Positions 25,742 to 35,483 of a stretch of 54,422 nucleotides of DNA are shown piece after piece. This stretch comes from CAZBKJ01 sp964492495. Its GTDB lineage: Bacteria > Patescibacteriota > Microgenomatia > UBA1400 > UBA12028. Position numbers and translations under genes: made by a program. The notes below the pieces were generated by a model. The model was not told the origin of the DNA. It was given only the letters and a program-made list of their open reading frames with translations, and made no database searches. Where the stretch lies: contig CAZBKJ010000003.1 of NCBI GenBank assembly GCA_964492495.1, positions 1-54,422 of the forward strand. The letters are read 5' to 3'. Positions within the stretch are counted from its first letter, which is position 1. Each line of letters starts with the position of its first letter.

Positions 25742-27411
25742 TTATTTTTCATCGGGAACTGCGATGCTATAGGCTTTATAGGTCGCATTCTGAAGTACCG
25801 TGCTTTTCTCTGGTTTGTACTGAAGGTTCGCATCACAGTGTGCCATATCAACAATGAGCGTCTTTTGGGTACTTGGTTGGATATCAATAGAGGATGGACA
25901 GTCTGAATCAATAAAGCGCAGATTATCAACAAAAGGAAGAATGAGATTTTTTTGAAACTGGCCGGCAAGTTCTGGACTATAGTTATCTGTGTAAAAAAGA
26001 TAATAAATCACAAATATTTCTCTGGGGACGATAATTGTTTCGTAGTCTGATCTGATCTCGATCAAACGTTTTGCAAGCTTTGTTCGATCATCATAGCGTG
26101 TAAAGGCTTGAGCTGAGGGAGAGAGAACAATGTAGTGATGGAAAAAGTAGAGAGTCTCTCCTGCAAACACGAGCCAGAATGCCACTATAAGTAGTTTCCA
26201 ATATTTTTTGAGACTTGAAAAACGGTAGTACAAGAAAGAGAACAAGAGGACAAGTGCTGATCCAAACACTGCACTTCTGTGCACATTGGGTATTTCATCG
26301 AGGGTCACTGCTGCAGAAAGTGGGGTAATAAGTACAAGCCAGAGAATCAACAGAAGGAGAGTAGGGTTCCAGTTTTGCGCTTGCAACTCCTCACGATTGG
26401 CTAGCACAAGCCCACCAACAAAGAGTGTTAAAGCAAGCAGAGCAATGGGAAAGAGACCTTGATCAGGAACCAAGTATCGAAAAGGCCTTCCACCATCGAG
26501 GAACAAAAAACTTGGTGACCAGTAGGAAAAATACTGTCTGATAATCTCTCGTGAGTAGACGAGCGGTTTGTTTGCAAAAATTTTCAGATCCAAATTGTGG
26601 CCTTCACCGGCAGCGGGTGCATAGGCATCAATACGGTTTTGTACTGCGTTATTAAAATAAAATACAGATGTTTGCTTAAATCGTGCAGAGCCCCAGTATG
26701 TCAAGCTGATTGATATGGTCAAGCCAAAAAACAAAATTGTTAAGGCTGTCAGGATCTTTAAGCTTGCAGACTTCCAGTACAAAACGACCATAGCGACAAA
26801 AAGCAGCGGAAAGTCAAAAAAGGTTTTTCCAGGATTAACCGAAATGGCTGATATAAAAAATACGACAACACAAAAAGTGCTGTCGAAATCAAATAGTTTC
26901 TTCGCTGATTTATGCCATCAGCAGCTTGCGTTAGAAGAAAAAAACCAGTTAGTATGACGGTTGATCCTGTAACAGCTTCCGCTGTAGAGCGCGACAACAC
27001 AATATTCCAGGGGGAAAATGCCATGAACACAGCGGACGCGAGACTCGCTTCGATGGAGTTGGTGAGCTTTCGTATCAGTAGATAGACAGGAAAAACTGAT
27101 AGTGCTCCCATAAGGGCTATTGGAAACCTGATCGCGAACTCAGACTTCCCGAGCAGGTAGGTAAATACTCCAGAGAAATACATCGGAATAATATTTGGGT
27201 AGTCACCAAAGTTGTCAAAATAGAACACAGGCCAAGAATTGTTGTAGAGATCCTTCCCATTTTCAAGAGTAAATCGTCCCACATACCCATTCATAATTTC
27301 GTCTTGATGCAGATGCCGGGGAAGAGATCCCAACATGAATACGCGAACAAAAAATGCAAGAAAAAAAATGAAAAACAACAAAAAATACTGTTTTTTGAAA
27401 AATAAACGCAT
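25742..27411 (-). pseudogene. GT39-like membrane glycosyltransferase split by a -1 frameshift
   Basis: Two overlapping frames together make one GT-C protein of about 556 residues, the length of its paralogues (527 and 569). The 5' part has HLHQDEIMNGYVG with the Asp-Glu pair, FDNFGDYPNIIPMYF and FAIRFPIALMG, and runs out of frame after YFLYQPFRL. The 3' part continues as FVAMVVLYWKSA and carries the remaining helices and soluble tail. The switch lies at a run of six T (26816-26821, read on the minus strand) in CCTTTTTTGAC; one added T, or a -1 slip, restores the frame. It could be a broken gene, a consensus error in a homopolymer, or programmed slippage on U UUU UUG. The start used is ATG 27411; an in-frame GTG at 27447 is an alternative. 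Confidence 0.75.
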
Positions 27412-27541
27412 AGAGTTGTAACGACTAGAGTGTGTTGAAAGGAACACGAATCAAGGCATTATTTCATGGTAGTTCCAAGATGAGAAGTGCCTGATCTGAA
27501 GTCTTGTCATTCCACCAGCCAAAGGGTAGAGTAGGATCACA

Positions 27542-28576
27542 ATGAATATACGTATTGATACCTCACCGTTAGCAAATAGCAATGCAGTGCGTGGTGTCGG
27601 AAGATACACAAGAGAGTTGGTGCAGTCCCTTCAAGCGCTCGGGTCTTCACACTCTTTTTTCACTTCTGAAAACTCACCAGATACAGTCGATATCGTTCAT
27701 TATCCATTTTTTGATTTTTTCTTCGCAACACTTCCCTTTTTTAAAAAAGCCAAAACAATCGTGACTATCCATGATGTGATCCCACTATTGTTTCCAAAAC
27801 ACTATCCCATGGGAATTCGAGGTCGACTACGGTTTCTGCGTCAACGACTTGCACTTCGCTCTGTCTCACACGTTATTACCGACTCAGAAGTGTCAAAACG
27901 AGATATTGTTGACCATTTAAAGATAAGTAGTGAAAAAGTAAGTGTTGTGCCTCTGGCTGCTGGCCAAGACATTAAGCGTCCGCTTCAACCTGTATTGGAT
28001 GCTGTTCGCAAGAAATACAACTTGCCTAAAAACTTTGTGCTGTATGTGGGAGATATTAATTACAATAAAAATTTGCCATTCCTTATTCATGTCATGAAAA
28101 AAATTCCCACGCACACACTCGTCTTTGTTGGATCATCTTTCAATAACACACAGATTCCAGAAGGAAGAGCAATACACTCAACAATAGAATCCTTAGGGAT
28201 GCAGAAAAGAGTTCGCTGTATAGACAATGTTGTGGGTGAGAATGCGACTGATCTACCAGCTATCTATGCGCTCGCAAGTGTCTACGTGCAACCATCGTTG
28301 TATGAAGGCTTTGGACTCCCAGTGCTTGAAGCGATGCAGTGTAAAACTCCAGTCGTTTGTTCAAAAGCAGGGAGTCTTCCGGAAGTGGGAGGCTCTGCTG
28401 CTTTGTATTTTCACCCAATGGAAGAGCAGGATTGTAAAGATGCGATCATGAAGGTACTTCGAGCCTCGGGTACTGTCAGGGCGCGCATGGTGCGAAAAGG
28501 CGTCGAGCAAGCAGAGCAGTTTACCTGGAAAAAAACAGCTCAAAACACGCTTTCGGTCTATGAATCGGTAGGTTAA
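27542..28576 (+). CDS. GT4 mannosyltransferase-like protein
   Basis: 344 residues, GT-B fold. N-terminal IRIDTSPLANSNAVRGVGRYTREL with the glycine-rich loop, then TIVTIHDVIPLLFP and HVITDSEVSKRDI. C-terminal VLYVGDINYNKNL, PSLYEGFGLPVLEAMQC with the E-x7-E motif and PVVCSKAGSLPEV. This pattern is close to MtfB/WbdA-like mannosyltransferases, so GDP-mannose is the likely donor. It is divergent from the frameshifted GT-C gene across 130 bases; a weak TAGGATC lies before the ATG. Confidence 0.87.
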   Translation: MNIRIDTSPLANSNAVRGVGRYTRELVQSLQALGSSHSFFTSENSPDTVDIVHYPFFDFFFATLPFFKKAKTIVTIHDVIPLLFPKHYPMGIRGRLRFLRQRLALRSVSHVITDSEVSKRDIVDHLKISSEKVSVVPLAAGQDIKRPLQPVLDAVRKKYNLPKNFVLYVGDINYNKNLPFLIHVMKKIPTHTLVFVGSSFNNTQIPEGRAIHSTIESLGMQKRVRCIDNVVGENATDLPAIYALASVYVQPSLYEGFGLPVLEAMQCKTPVVCSKAGSLPEVGGSAALYFHPMEEQDCKDAIMKVLRASGTVRARMVRKGVEQAEQFTWKKTAQNTLSVYESVG

Positions 28577-28610
28577 AAAGCGTAGACTAGAAGTACACAT
28601 ATACAGTGCT

Positions 28611-30620
28611 ATGAACTCTCTTTTTGATCTGAACTTTTTGCTGAACTCAGTTCTTTTTTGTATCGGCATACTTGCCTTCTTTTTTGTCCCTGGTTTTGTT
28701 TTCCTACAAAAAATTCGTTTTTCCTATTCGAGTTTGGCAACGCTCGTGCTTTCGTTTGGCATAGGGATGTGTTTGTGGGGAATTCAAGGATATATCTTTG
28801 GATATCTTCAAATCCGAAGTTACACCTATGTGTATATGTTGTTTTGTGTTTTGTATGCAGTTTTATTTGGCGATGAGCTATGGGTGTTTGTAAAACACAG
28901 TGTAAGTCGTTTAAAGAGAATGGATACTGTGCTTTTAGTTCTTTTGTGTATTGGTGTTTTCATTCAGTCAGTCCAAATGTTTGGATCAGGAATCCAAACC
29001 CAAGAAGGCATGTCTTTGTATCGGGTACATGGTCAGGATGGAATGTTTCATTTAAGTCTCATCCAAAGCATCGTTGCGTCGTTTCCGCCAGTTGAACCAG
29101 GAGCAGTTGGTGTGCCAGTGGTAAACTATCACTACTGGTCAGATCTTATTATTGCTGAAGTTTCACGTACTCTAGCCATTCCAATTCCAGAACTGTTTTT
29201 TCAGTTCTTCCCAATTTTTATTTCGCTGCTCACTGCACTCGCTTTGCTAGTATTTTTGAGCTTATTCGGACAAAAGGAGAGCGTTTTTAAAAAAACATTT
29301 TCAAGACTCAGCGTGTTTTTTCTGTTTGCTGGTTCTGATCTCGCGTACATAGTCATGCTATGGCTGCGCCAAGTGTGGGGATTTCATACATCGGCGATTG
29401 ATAACGGGGCAACACAGTTTCTCAATATGCCACATGCAATGGCGAAATTTTTGTTTTTTTGCGCACTGTTTAGTTTTGTGTACTGGACACGAGACAAAAG
29501 AAAAATCTTTGCTATCACACCAATTGTTTTAGGAGCAGTTTTATTTGGGGTGAAAATATATTTCGCGCTTCTTTTTTGTCTAATTATCGCAGTGTATGGT
29601 ATCTGTCTCTTTATTGTTGAAATTTTTCGCAAAGGATTTCAGACCTTTCGACCGCAGTCCTTTGTGATGGAGTATATTGGTTTTTGTATCGTTTTGATTG
29701 GGTTTGCACTTTGTATCTATTTGCCTGCAAATAAAAATGCTGGAGGTCTTGGGTACTATCCATTGGAATGGCCGAAACTCTTTTTATCTCAAGAAAACCT
29801 TGATTGGACGACTCTTCGATATAAGAAAGCGATCGCAGAGTATGTACATAACACTCCGAAAATTGTGTACTACGATCTAATTGCGATTTTTGTAACAATG
29901 CTTTGTGTCCATGGAACGCGAGCCATTGGATTTCTTCCAACAAAAAAGATGATTACTTTTTTTGGAAAAAAGTTGACTGCAGCTTTTTTTGTTTCATCGT
30001 TTATTTTCACTTTTTTGGGTTTGTATACACTCCAAGTTAGTGGAAGTTTTAATGTATTTAACTTCTTCGCATCAAGTCTTTCTATTCTTGCTGTAACTAC
30101 GGCGTTTGTACTGTCACAGTTTTGGGAATCAAAAAGAATATTTTTAAAAGGAGTTGTGGTCATCATCGTTCTCTTGACGTTACCAAGAATTATTTTTGAA
30201 ACACACAAAATACTGTATTCATACCAAGCTAGGATAGACCGCACCCTTATACCAAGTGAGGAGATACAAGCGCTCACTGTCGTTGCCAATGTACAGGAAA
30301 AAAACTGTGTCATTCAGTCCCATCCAGAGAATCAATATGATTTTGCATCACCGTATGTCTCATACTTTTCCAACTGCAATTCATATATAGCGGGACAAAA
30401 AGTTCTTGAGACACATAACCAACCAACTGAAATTCGGGTGAAAGAACTCCGAGAGATATTTTCATATTCAGATCCCAATCGATTCCAATCGGCACTGAAA
30501 GCAAAAGGCATCGTATTTTTGTACCTCACAAAAGGACAATTGCTCCCAGTAGACCCGTCACTTGCAAATATGAGTCTTCTCTATGAGAATAGTTCTGCTC
30601 AGCTCTATAGAATTAATTGA
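28611..30620 (+). CDS. Large polytopic membrane protein, probable GT-C
   Basis: 669 residues with some fourteen hydrophobic helices and a soluble C-terminal domain from about residue 545. Between helices is VHGQDGMFHLSLIQSIV, then VNYHYWSDLIIAE, an acidic/histidine loop of the kind GT-C enzymes and DUF2298-like membrane proteins carry. FLNMPHAMAKFLFF and FGVKIYFALL follow. TATACA lies five bases before the ATG, so the message may be leaderless. The family is not recognised with certainty. Confidence 0.5.
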   Translation: MNSLFDLNFLLNSVLFCIGILAFFFVPGFVFLQKIRFSYSSLATLVLSFGIGMCLWGIQGYIFGYLQIRSYTYVYMLFCVLYAVLFGDELWVFVKHSVSRLKRMDTVLLVLLCIGVFIQSVQMFGSGIQTQEGMSLYRVHGQDGMFHLSLIQSIVASFPPVEPGAVGVPVVNYHYWSDLIIAEVSRTLAIPIPELFFQFFPIFISLLTALALLVFLSLFGQKESVFKKTFSRLSVFFLFAGSDLAYIVMLWLRQVWGFHTSAIDNGATQFLNMPHAMAKFLFFCALFSFVYWTRDKRKIFAITPIVLGAVLFGVKIYFALLFCLIIAVYGICLFIVEIFRKGFQTFRPQSFVMEYIGFCIVLIGFALCIYLPANKNAGGLGYYPLEWPKLFLSQENLDWTTLRYKKAIAEYVHNTPKIVYYDLIAIFVTMLCVHGTRAIGFLPTKKMITFFGKKLTAAFFVSSFIFTFLGLYTLQVSGSFNVFNFFASSLSILAVTTAFVLSQFWESKRIFLKGVVVIIVLLTLPRIIFETHKILYSYQARIDRTLIPSEEIQALTVVANVQEKNCVIQSHPENQYDFASPYVSYFSNCNSYIAGQKVLETHNQPTEIRVKELREIFSYSDPNRFQSALKAKGIVFLYLTKGQLLPVDPSLANMSLLYENSSAQLYRIN

Positions 30621-30636
30621 GTGAAAAAGGAATACT

Positions 30637-31539
30637 ATGAACATACTAGTTACGGGTGGTGCAGGTTTTTTGGGGAAGCATCTGTGTAGAGCGCTCGCCA
30701 AAGCAGGTCACACTGTGCGAGTGCTTGATATAAGAGAAAATTCGGAGTTTGAAACAGTTCTTGGAGATATCAGTGATGCAAGTATCGTATCGCAATCTCT
30801 CTCTGGAGTTGAAACTGTATTTCATCTTGCAAGCTCGATAGAAGCCGGTGAATCTGTCAAAAAACCATTGGAGTACACAAAAAACAATGTGCTTGGAAGT
30901 ATTGTGCTTTTGGAAGAGATGCGAAAACTTGGAGTGAAAACGTTTATTTTTAGCTCCAGTGCCGCCGTGTACGGTGAACCGCTACGAGTTCCAATATTTG
31001 AAGATGATCGCACCATGCCAATTAACCCGTATGGCATGACGAAACTTGCCATGGAGGCTTTGGCAAGTTCATATAGCTACAATCACGGATTTACCTGTGT
31101 TGCACTTCGATACTTTAATCTGTACGGTCCTGAAGAAAACCATGATCCAGAAACGCATGCCATTCCCCGATTCATTTCGCAAATTACCAAAGGAGAAGAA
31201 GTAACAGTTTGGGGAGAAGGTGAGCACCAACGTGATTTTGTGTATGTCCATGACATTGTGGATGCACATATACAGGCACTCTCTCTTCCGAAAGAACAGT
31301 TTCACTACATAAATCTTTCAGGGAAAAATGCAACGAAAGTCATTGATATCATTGCGATGATTTCGAAATTACTTGGCAAAGAAGCGAAAATTAAGTTTTT
31401 CCCAGCGCGACCGGGTGATCCGCTCCTCTTATTTGCTGATGGAACGAAAGCAAAAGAACAACTTCACTGGACATCGGCAACGAGCTTAGAAGAAGGCTTG
31501 AAAAAAACAGTCGAGTACTTTACGAGTCACCCGTTATGA
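30637..31539 (+). CDS. NAD-dependent sugar epimerase (GalE-like SDR)
   Basis: 300 residues. ILVTGGAGFLGKHLCRAL (NAD site), VFHLASS, FSSSAAVYGEP, the catalytic YGMTK, and RYFNLYGPEENHDPETHAI are those of UDP-glucose 4-epimerase relatives. WGEGEHQRDFVYVHDIVDAH is the substrate-side block. AAGGA stands five bases before ATG. Probably interconverts UDP-sugars for the surrounding transferases; the exact epimerisation cannot be told. It overlaps the next gene by ATGA. Confidence 0.82.
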   Translation: MNILVTGGAGFLGKHLCRALAKAGHTVRVLDIRENSEFETVLGDISDASIVSQSLSGVETVFHLASSIEAGESVKKPLEYTKNNVLGSIVLLEEMRKLGVKTFIFSSSAAVYGEPLRVPIFEDDRTMPINPYGMTKLAMEALASSYSYNHGFTCVALRYFNLYGPEENHDPETHAIPRFISQITKGEEVTVWGEGEHQRDFVYVHDIVDAHIQALSLPKEQFHYINLSGKNATKVIDIIAMISKLLGKEAKIKFFPARPGDPLLLFADGTKAKEQLHWTSATSLEEGLKKTVEYFTSHPL

Positions 31540-32198
31540 ACACTGACACTTGGGTAATTGTTCCAGGCTTTAATGAAGAAACGTACATTGATACAGTGCT
31601 TTTAAAAATTGGAAAAGAAACATCCAACATCATTTATGTTGATGATGGATCCAGTGACCAAAGCGTCTTTATAGCAAAAAAACGAGCAAAACACGTACTG
31701 GCTCATCAAACAAATCTTGGTAAAGGGGCTGCATTAAAAACCGGATGTGAGTTCGCGTTTGAAACACTGCAGGCAAAAGCCGTCATCTTCATGGATGCTG
31801 ACGATCAGCATGATCCGAAAGAAATTCCAAAGTTTATCTTCGAGCTTACAAGGTACGACATGGTATTTGGCGTACGAAAACTTGACGCTGCAATGCCGGT
31901 ATTAAAGTTTTTACAAAATAAAGGTGCTTCAATTTTATTAAACCTTTTGTACGGTGGATACATCCCAGATATTCCGTCAGGATACAAAGCCATGACAAAA
32001 AAAGGCTATCAAAAGGTTCGCTGGAAATCTCCAGGTTATGAAGTAGAGACTGAGATTGCGATGCGAGTCGCGAAAGAGAAAGTCTCATTTACCACAATTG
32101 ATATCGAGACAATCTATCACGATAGTGATAAAGGAATGACGATGCTTGATGCACTTCATATCTGCTCTTGTCTGATACAATGGAGATTAGGAATATGA
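31536..32198 (+). CDS. GT2 of DPM-like type, partner of DUF2304
   Basis: 220 residues: WVIVPGFNEETYIDTVL, IIYVDDGSSDQS, HQTNLGKGAALKTGCEFA and FMDADDQHDP (DxD), then VFGVRKLD and DIPSGYKAMTKKGY. This is the single-domain polyprenol-phosphate glycosyltransferase type. Joined by ATGA overlaps to the epimerase upstream and to a DUF2304 membrane protein downstream, an arrangement in which DUF2304 likely serves as membrane partner in place of a GtrA domain. Expected to charge polyprenyl phosphate at the cytoplasmic face. Confidence 0.83.
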   Translation: MNTDTWVIVPGFNEETYIDTVLLKIGKETSNIIYVDDGSSDQSVFIAKKRAKHVLAHQTNLGKGAALKTGCEFAFETLQAKAVIFMDADDQHDPKEIPKFIFELTRYDMVFGVRKLDAAMPVLKFLQNKGASILLNLLYGGYIPDIPSGYKAMTKKGYQKVRWKSPGYEVETEIAMRVAKEKVSFTTIDIETIYHDSDKGMTMLDALHICSCLIQWRLGI

Positions 32199-32533
32199 TG
32201 TTACTTCAGATAATTTCGGTCGTTTTTGGACTTTTCATGCTGTATGTCGTGAGAATTCACCATAAAAAGCGTCATTTAGAAAATTTTGAGTTTGGAATCT
32301 GGATAGCACTCTGGAGCTTGTTTATTTTTCTCGCAATGTTTCCTCAAACCGTTCAAGGAATCACGCAAACACTTCGTATTGCGAGAGTTTTTGATCTTCT
32401 TGTGGTCATCGCATTGATGATAATGATTTTCCTGACGTATTTTAATCGCATTGAGCATAAAACTCTGGAAAAGAAACTTGAACGTATTGTCCGCAAACAA
32501 GCTATCGATGAAACTACAAAATCCAACACTTAG
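32195..32533 (+). CDS. DUF2304 membrane protein
   Basis: 112 residues with three hydrophobic helices: an N-terminal one (LLQIISVVFGLFMLYVV), a central one (FGIWIALWSLFIFLAMFP) and FDLLVVIALMIMIFLTYF, then a charged C-terminal coil (HKTLEKKLERIVRKQ). This is the DUF2304 layout. The first ATG of the ATGATG pair overlaps the GT2 stop. It overlaps the next GT2 by 26 bases. Likely membrane anchor or substrate-handling partner of the upstream GT2; the role is inferred from neighbourhood. Confidence 0.82.
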   Translation: MMLLQIISVVFGLFMLYVVRIHHKKRHLENFEFGIWIALWSLFIFLAMFPQTVQGITQTLRIARVFDLLVVIALMIMIFLTYFNRIEHKTLEKKLERIVRKQAIDETTKSNT

Positions 32534-33284
32534 TGTTATTACACCTTCATTCAATCAAGGACACTTTATCAAGCAAACGATCGACAGTGTCTTGGGACAA
32601 AGTCATGCACCACTTGAGTACATTGTCATGGACGGGCAAAGTCAGGATACGACCGTTTCAATCTTGAAAACATACGCTAAACGACTGTCATGGACGAGTG
32701 AAAAAGATAGAGGACAGACACATGCAATTAATAAAGGCCTTGCACAGTGCCGCGGTGATATTGTGTGTTATATCAACTCCGATGACTATTTCCTTCCTGA
32801 TGCATTCAAGACAGTTCTGACTTTCTTTCGTAGCCACCCAGATGAAAATTGGGTTGTTGGGGATGCGGTCATCGTCAATGAAACAGGAAAAGAAATCCAA
32901 GGGTATGTTCGGTGGTATAAGAAATTGATTCGGGAGTTTTTGCCAAGCTTTTTGTTGTATATTCTCAATCCCTATCCGCAACCATCGGTGTTTATTAAAA
33001 AATCTGCGCTAAAGCAGATTGGATTGTTTGATGAATCCTTACGATTTACAATGGACTATGACTGTTGGCTCAAGCTGTACCGACAATTTGGCGCTCCCTC
33101 TATACTTTCAACTTCACTTTCAGCGTTTCGCATTCACTCCACGTCAAAGGGAAGTCTTTCGTACAAAAAACAGTTTTCAGAAGAATTGTCTGTGCTTGAA
33201 CGATATAGTGCAAATCCTGTTGTGATTGGCTTGCATAAGCTTCATAACCAATGTATTCTTTGGTCGTACGCGCTGATTAAGTAG
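32508..33284 (+). CDS. GT2 glycosyltransferase (WcaA/PGL-type)
   Basis: 258 residues. LSVITPSFNQGHFIKQTIDSVL, YIVMDGQSQDTTVSIL, DRGQTHAINKGL and YINSDDYFLP (DxD) are typical of the WcaA-like GT2 group. MDYDCWLKLYRQFG forms the catalytic ED-like patch and the C-terminal part ends in a helical tail. Start ATG 32508 is chosen because it directly precedes the first beta strand; a longer form would sit deep in the DUF2304 gene. Cytoplasmic. Confidence 0.85.
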   Translation: MKLQNPTLSVITPSFNQGHFIKQTIDSVLGQSHAPLEYIVMDGQSQDTTVSILKTYAKRLSWTSEKDRGQTHAINKGLAQCRGDIVCYINSDDYFLPDAFKTVLTFFRSHPDENWVVGDAVIVNETGKEIQGYVRWYKKLIREFLPSFLLYILNPYPQPSVFIKKSALKQIGLFDESLRFTMDYDCWLKLYRQFGAPSILSTSLSAFRIHSTSKGSLSYKKQFSEELSVLERYSANPVVIGLHKLHNQCILWSYALIK

Positions 33285-33296
33285 TCAAGGATATGT

Positions 33297-34241
33297 ATGA
33301 AAAAAAGAGATCTTTCTTCAAAGAAAATACTGGTGACTGGTGGAGCTGGTTTTTTGGGATCGTACGTCGTGAAGGAGTTACTCAAAAGTGGTGCTCTAGG
33401 GCGAAATATTACGATACCTCGTTCAAAAGACTATGACCTGCGTAGTCAAACAGTGGTCGCCAAGTTGGTGAAGGGTATGGATATTGTCATTCATTTGGCT
33501 GCAAATGTTGGTGGAATTGGGTACAACCAAAAAAACCCCGGAAGTTTGTTTTATGACAACCTCGTAATGGGGGTTCATCTTATGGAAGAGTCACGAGTTG
33601 CAGGAGTAGAGAAATTTGTCGCTGTAGGAACAATCTGTGCGTATCCAAAGTACACACCGGTTCCATTTAAGGAAGAAGATCTTTGGAACGGATATCCGGA
33701 AGAAACAAATGCTCCGTACGGACTGGCAAAAAAGATGATGTTGGTGCAAGCGCAAAGTTACAGAGTGCAGTACAACTTCAACGCGATATACTTACTACCT
33801 GTTAATCTCTATGGTCCTGGTGATAACTTTAATCCTGACTCATCACATGTGATTCCAGCATTGATCAAAAAATTTGTTGAGGCAAAAAAAGAAAATGCCC
33901 CTACTGTTGAAATTTGGGGTACTGGAAAACCAACTCGAGAATTTTTATATGTAGAAGATGCAGCCCGCGCGATCACACTCGCGACCCTGTCCTATGATCA
34001 GTCAGATCCTGTGAATATTGGCTCAAGTTTTGAGATTAGTATCAAGGAACTCGCAACACTCATCAAAAAGCTTGTAGGGTTTTCGGGAAAAATTGTATTT
34101 GATGCGTCAAAACCTGATGGACAACCAAGAAGAAAGCTTGATGTCTCAAAAGCGAAGAACTATTTTGACTTCGAGTCTCAGGTATCCTTTACCAAAGGGT
34201 TACAAGAAACAATCGAGTGGTACACACAGCAAAAATCATAG
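33297..34241 (+). CDS. fcl: GDP-L-fucose synthase
   Basis: Epimerises and reduces GDP-4-keto-6-deoxy-D-mannose to GDP-L-fucose with NADPH. 314 residues: ILVTGGAGFLGSYVVKEL, HLAANVGGIGYNQKNPG, VAVGTICAYPKYTPVPFKEE, the catalytic YGLAKKMMLVQAQSYR and LLPVNLYGPGDNF are diagnostic. GTGKPTREFLYVEDAA completes it. Its substrate is supplied by the gmd gene about 30 kb upstream in this window. It closes the plus-strand run; the convergent membrane protein begins its stop one base further on. Confidence 0.92.
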   Translation: MKKRDLSSKKILVTGGAGFLGSYVVKELLKSGALGRNITIPRSKDYDLRSQTVVAKLVKGMDIVIHLAANVGGIGYNQKNPGSLFYDNLVMGVHLMEESRVAGVEKFVAVGTICAYPKYTPVPFKEEDLWNGYPEETNAPYGLAKKMMLVQAQSYRVQYNFNAIYLLPVNLYGPGDNFNPDSSHVIPALIKKFVEAKKENAPTVEIWGTGKPTREFLYVEDAARAITLATLSYDQSDPVNIGSSFEISIKELATLIKKLVGFSGKIVFDASKPDGQPRRKLDVSKAKNYFDFESQVSFTKGLQETIEWYTQQKS

Positions 34242-34242
34242 C

Positions 34243-35481
34243 TTATTTTTCAAGTAAATACAGTCGATACGTTTCGTTTATTGTCCATTCCTTGGAAGGT
34301 TTGATACCTTCAAAGTTTCTCACTTCATACGCCTGCGTTCGTGCTCTGTCCTCTGGCTTTCCAATGATAAATAGTGCGTCGTTTTCGTTATAGTTGCTAG
34401 TTGAGCCCTGCACATTTTCTTTGTGTAAAAGGAAATACATGACAGATGCCTTTGTCTCGTATGCTAAGTTAACAACAGCAAAGTTGGTTTGCTGTTCGTT
34501 TCGGATAATTTCTACTACTTTGATCTCATCGATAACATTCCAGTCTGGCACCATACCAAATGCATGAGAGGGCTTTTGTGTAAAAAAGAGGATCGATGTA
34601 CACAAAATGCCTAGCGATAGAACCAGACTCAATTTTTTTGGTAACTCTTTTTTTGACAAGAAGAGACTCAAGAGAAGAAACGATATTGTGAGGAAGTAGT
34701 ATGTCTGCAAACTTCCTGTTTTTCCGACTGCTTCTCCTTGATTTGAAAGAAGTAACAACACTGTGCGGATATTATAGAAATTGCTATTGAGTTCATAGGC
34801 AATCATCGGGGCATAGCCCACAATAAGTCCAAAAAAGTACATCAATGAATTTTTTATCGACATTTTTTCTCCAACGATCAAATAGATGGTCAATACAAGG
34901 ATTCCCAATACCATTTGATAATGAAAAAGCAGCAGAAAAGAAGCCCAGAATCCACACAAAAATGCAGATCGTCGGTGTCTTTTTTCTCTAAAATGCCCCA
35001 AAAAGACCACTAGTAGTGGTGACAGAATAAACTGAATGTTTGGGTTCCACAAAAATCGGGAGTACTGGACGTAAAATGGGAACAAGCAGTACATACACAC
35101 AAGTAAAAGGGCATTATGTCTAGACATAAGTTTCTTGGCACCAACATACAACGGGATAGCCATTAGACACCCAAAAAGGGTCAGTAGCCACGAGGCAATG
35201 ACAGGATCAAAGTTACTTGGAACGAGAAATAGTAACAAAACATAGTAAATAGCACTGCTTTGGATGAGATATCTTCCCTGTACATTAAATGAGGCTGTAG
35301 GACCTGGTAGCGTGTGTTCTTTGGCTTTCCAGAGATCATAGGCTTGATGTGAGAAATATCCCTGATCTGTTGAAAAATTCAGGCTTTCAGTAAAAAAAAG
35401 AGTTTTTAGAACTAAAGAAGTACAAATCAAGAAAATGAGAATATAAAATGGAAGTGTTTTGGAGTGTTGTGTTTCTTTCAT
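34243..35481 (-). CDS. GT-C membrane glycosyltransferase-like protein
   Basis: 412 residues. After the first helix comes NFSTDQGYFSHQAYDLW and LPGPTAS, echoing the DQGRDA and LIGPTT blocks of the genes at 4658 and 6171, so it is a divergent member of that set. FLWNPNIQFILSPLLVVFL is another shared patch (RFSWNPNIVPFFS in 4658). About nine helices and a short soluble tail, smaller than its relatives by some 90 residues. It follows the 529-residue membrane gene with two bases between, so both share a transcript. Confidence 0.65.
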   Translation of the reverse strand: MKETQHSKTLPFYILIFLICTSLVLKTLFFTESLNFSTDQGYFSHQAYDLWKAKEHTLPGPTASFNVQGRYLIQSSAIYYVLLLFLVPSNFDPVIASWLLTLFGCLMAIPLYVGAKKLMSRHNALLLVCMYCLFPFYVQYSRFLWNPNIQFILSPLLVVFLGHFREKRHRRSAFLCGFWASFLLLFHYQMVLGILVLTIYLIVGEKMSIKNSLMYFFGLIVGYAPMIAYELNSNFYNIRTVLLLLSNQGEAVGKTGSLQTYYFLTISFLLLSLFLSKKELPKKLSLVLSLGILCTSILFFTQKPSHAFGMVPDWNVIDEIKVVEIIRNEQQTNFAVVNLAYETKASVMYFLLHKENVQGSTSNYNENDALFIIGKPEDRARTQAYEVRNFEGIKPSKEWTINETYRLYLLEK

Positions 35482-35483
35482 AG

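Noticed and set aside
29870..30313. 147-codon minus-strand frame inside the 669-residue membrane gene
   Set aside because: Shadow of a long hydrophobic plus-strand gene, no motif.
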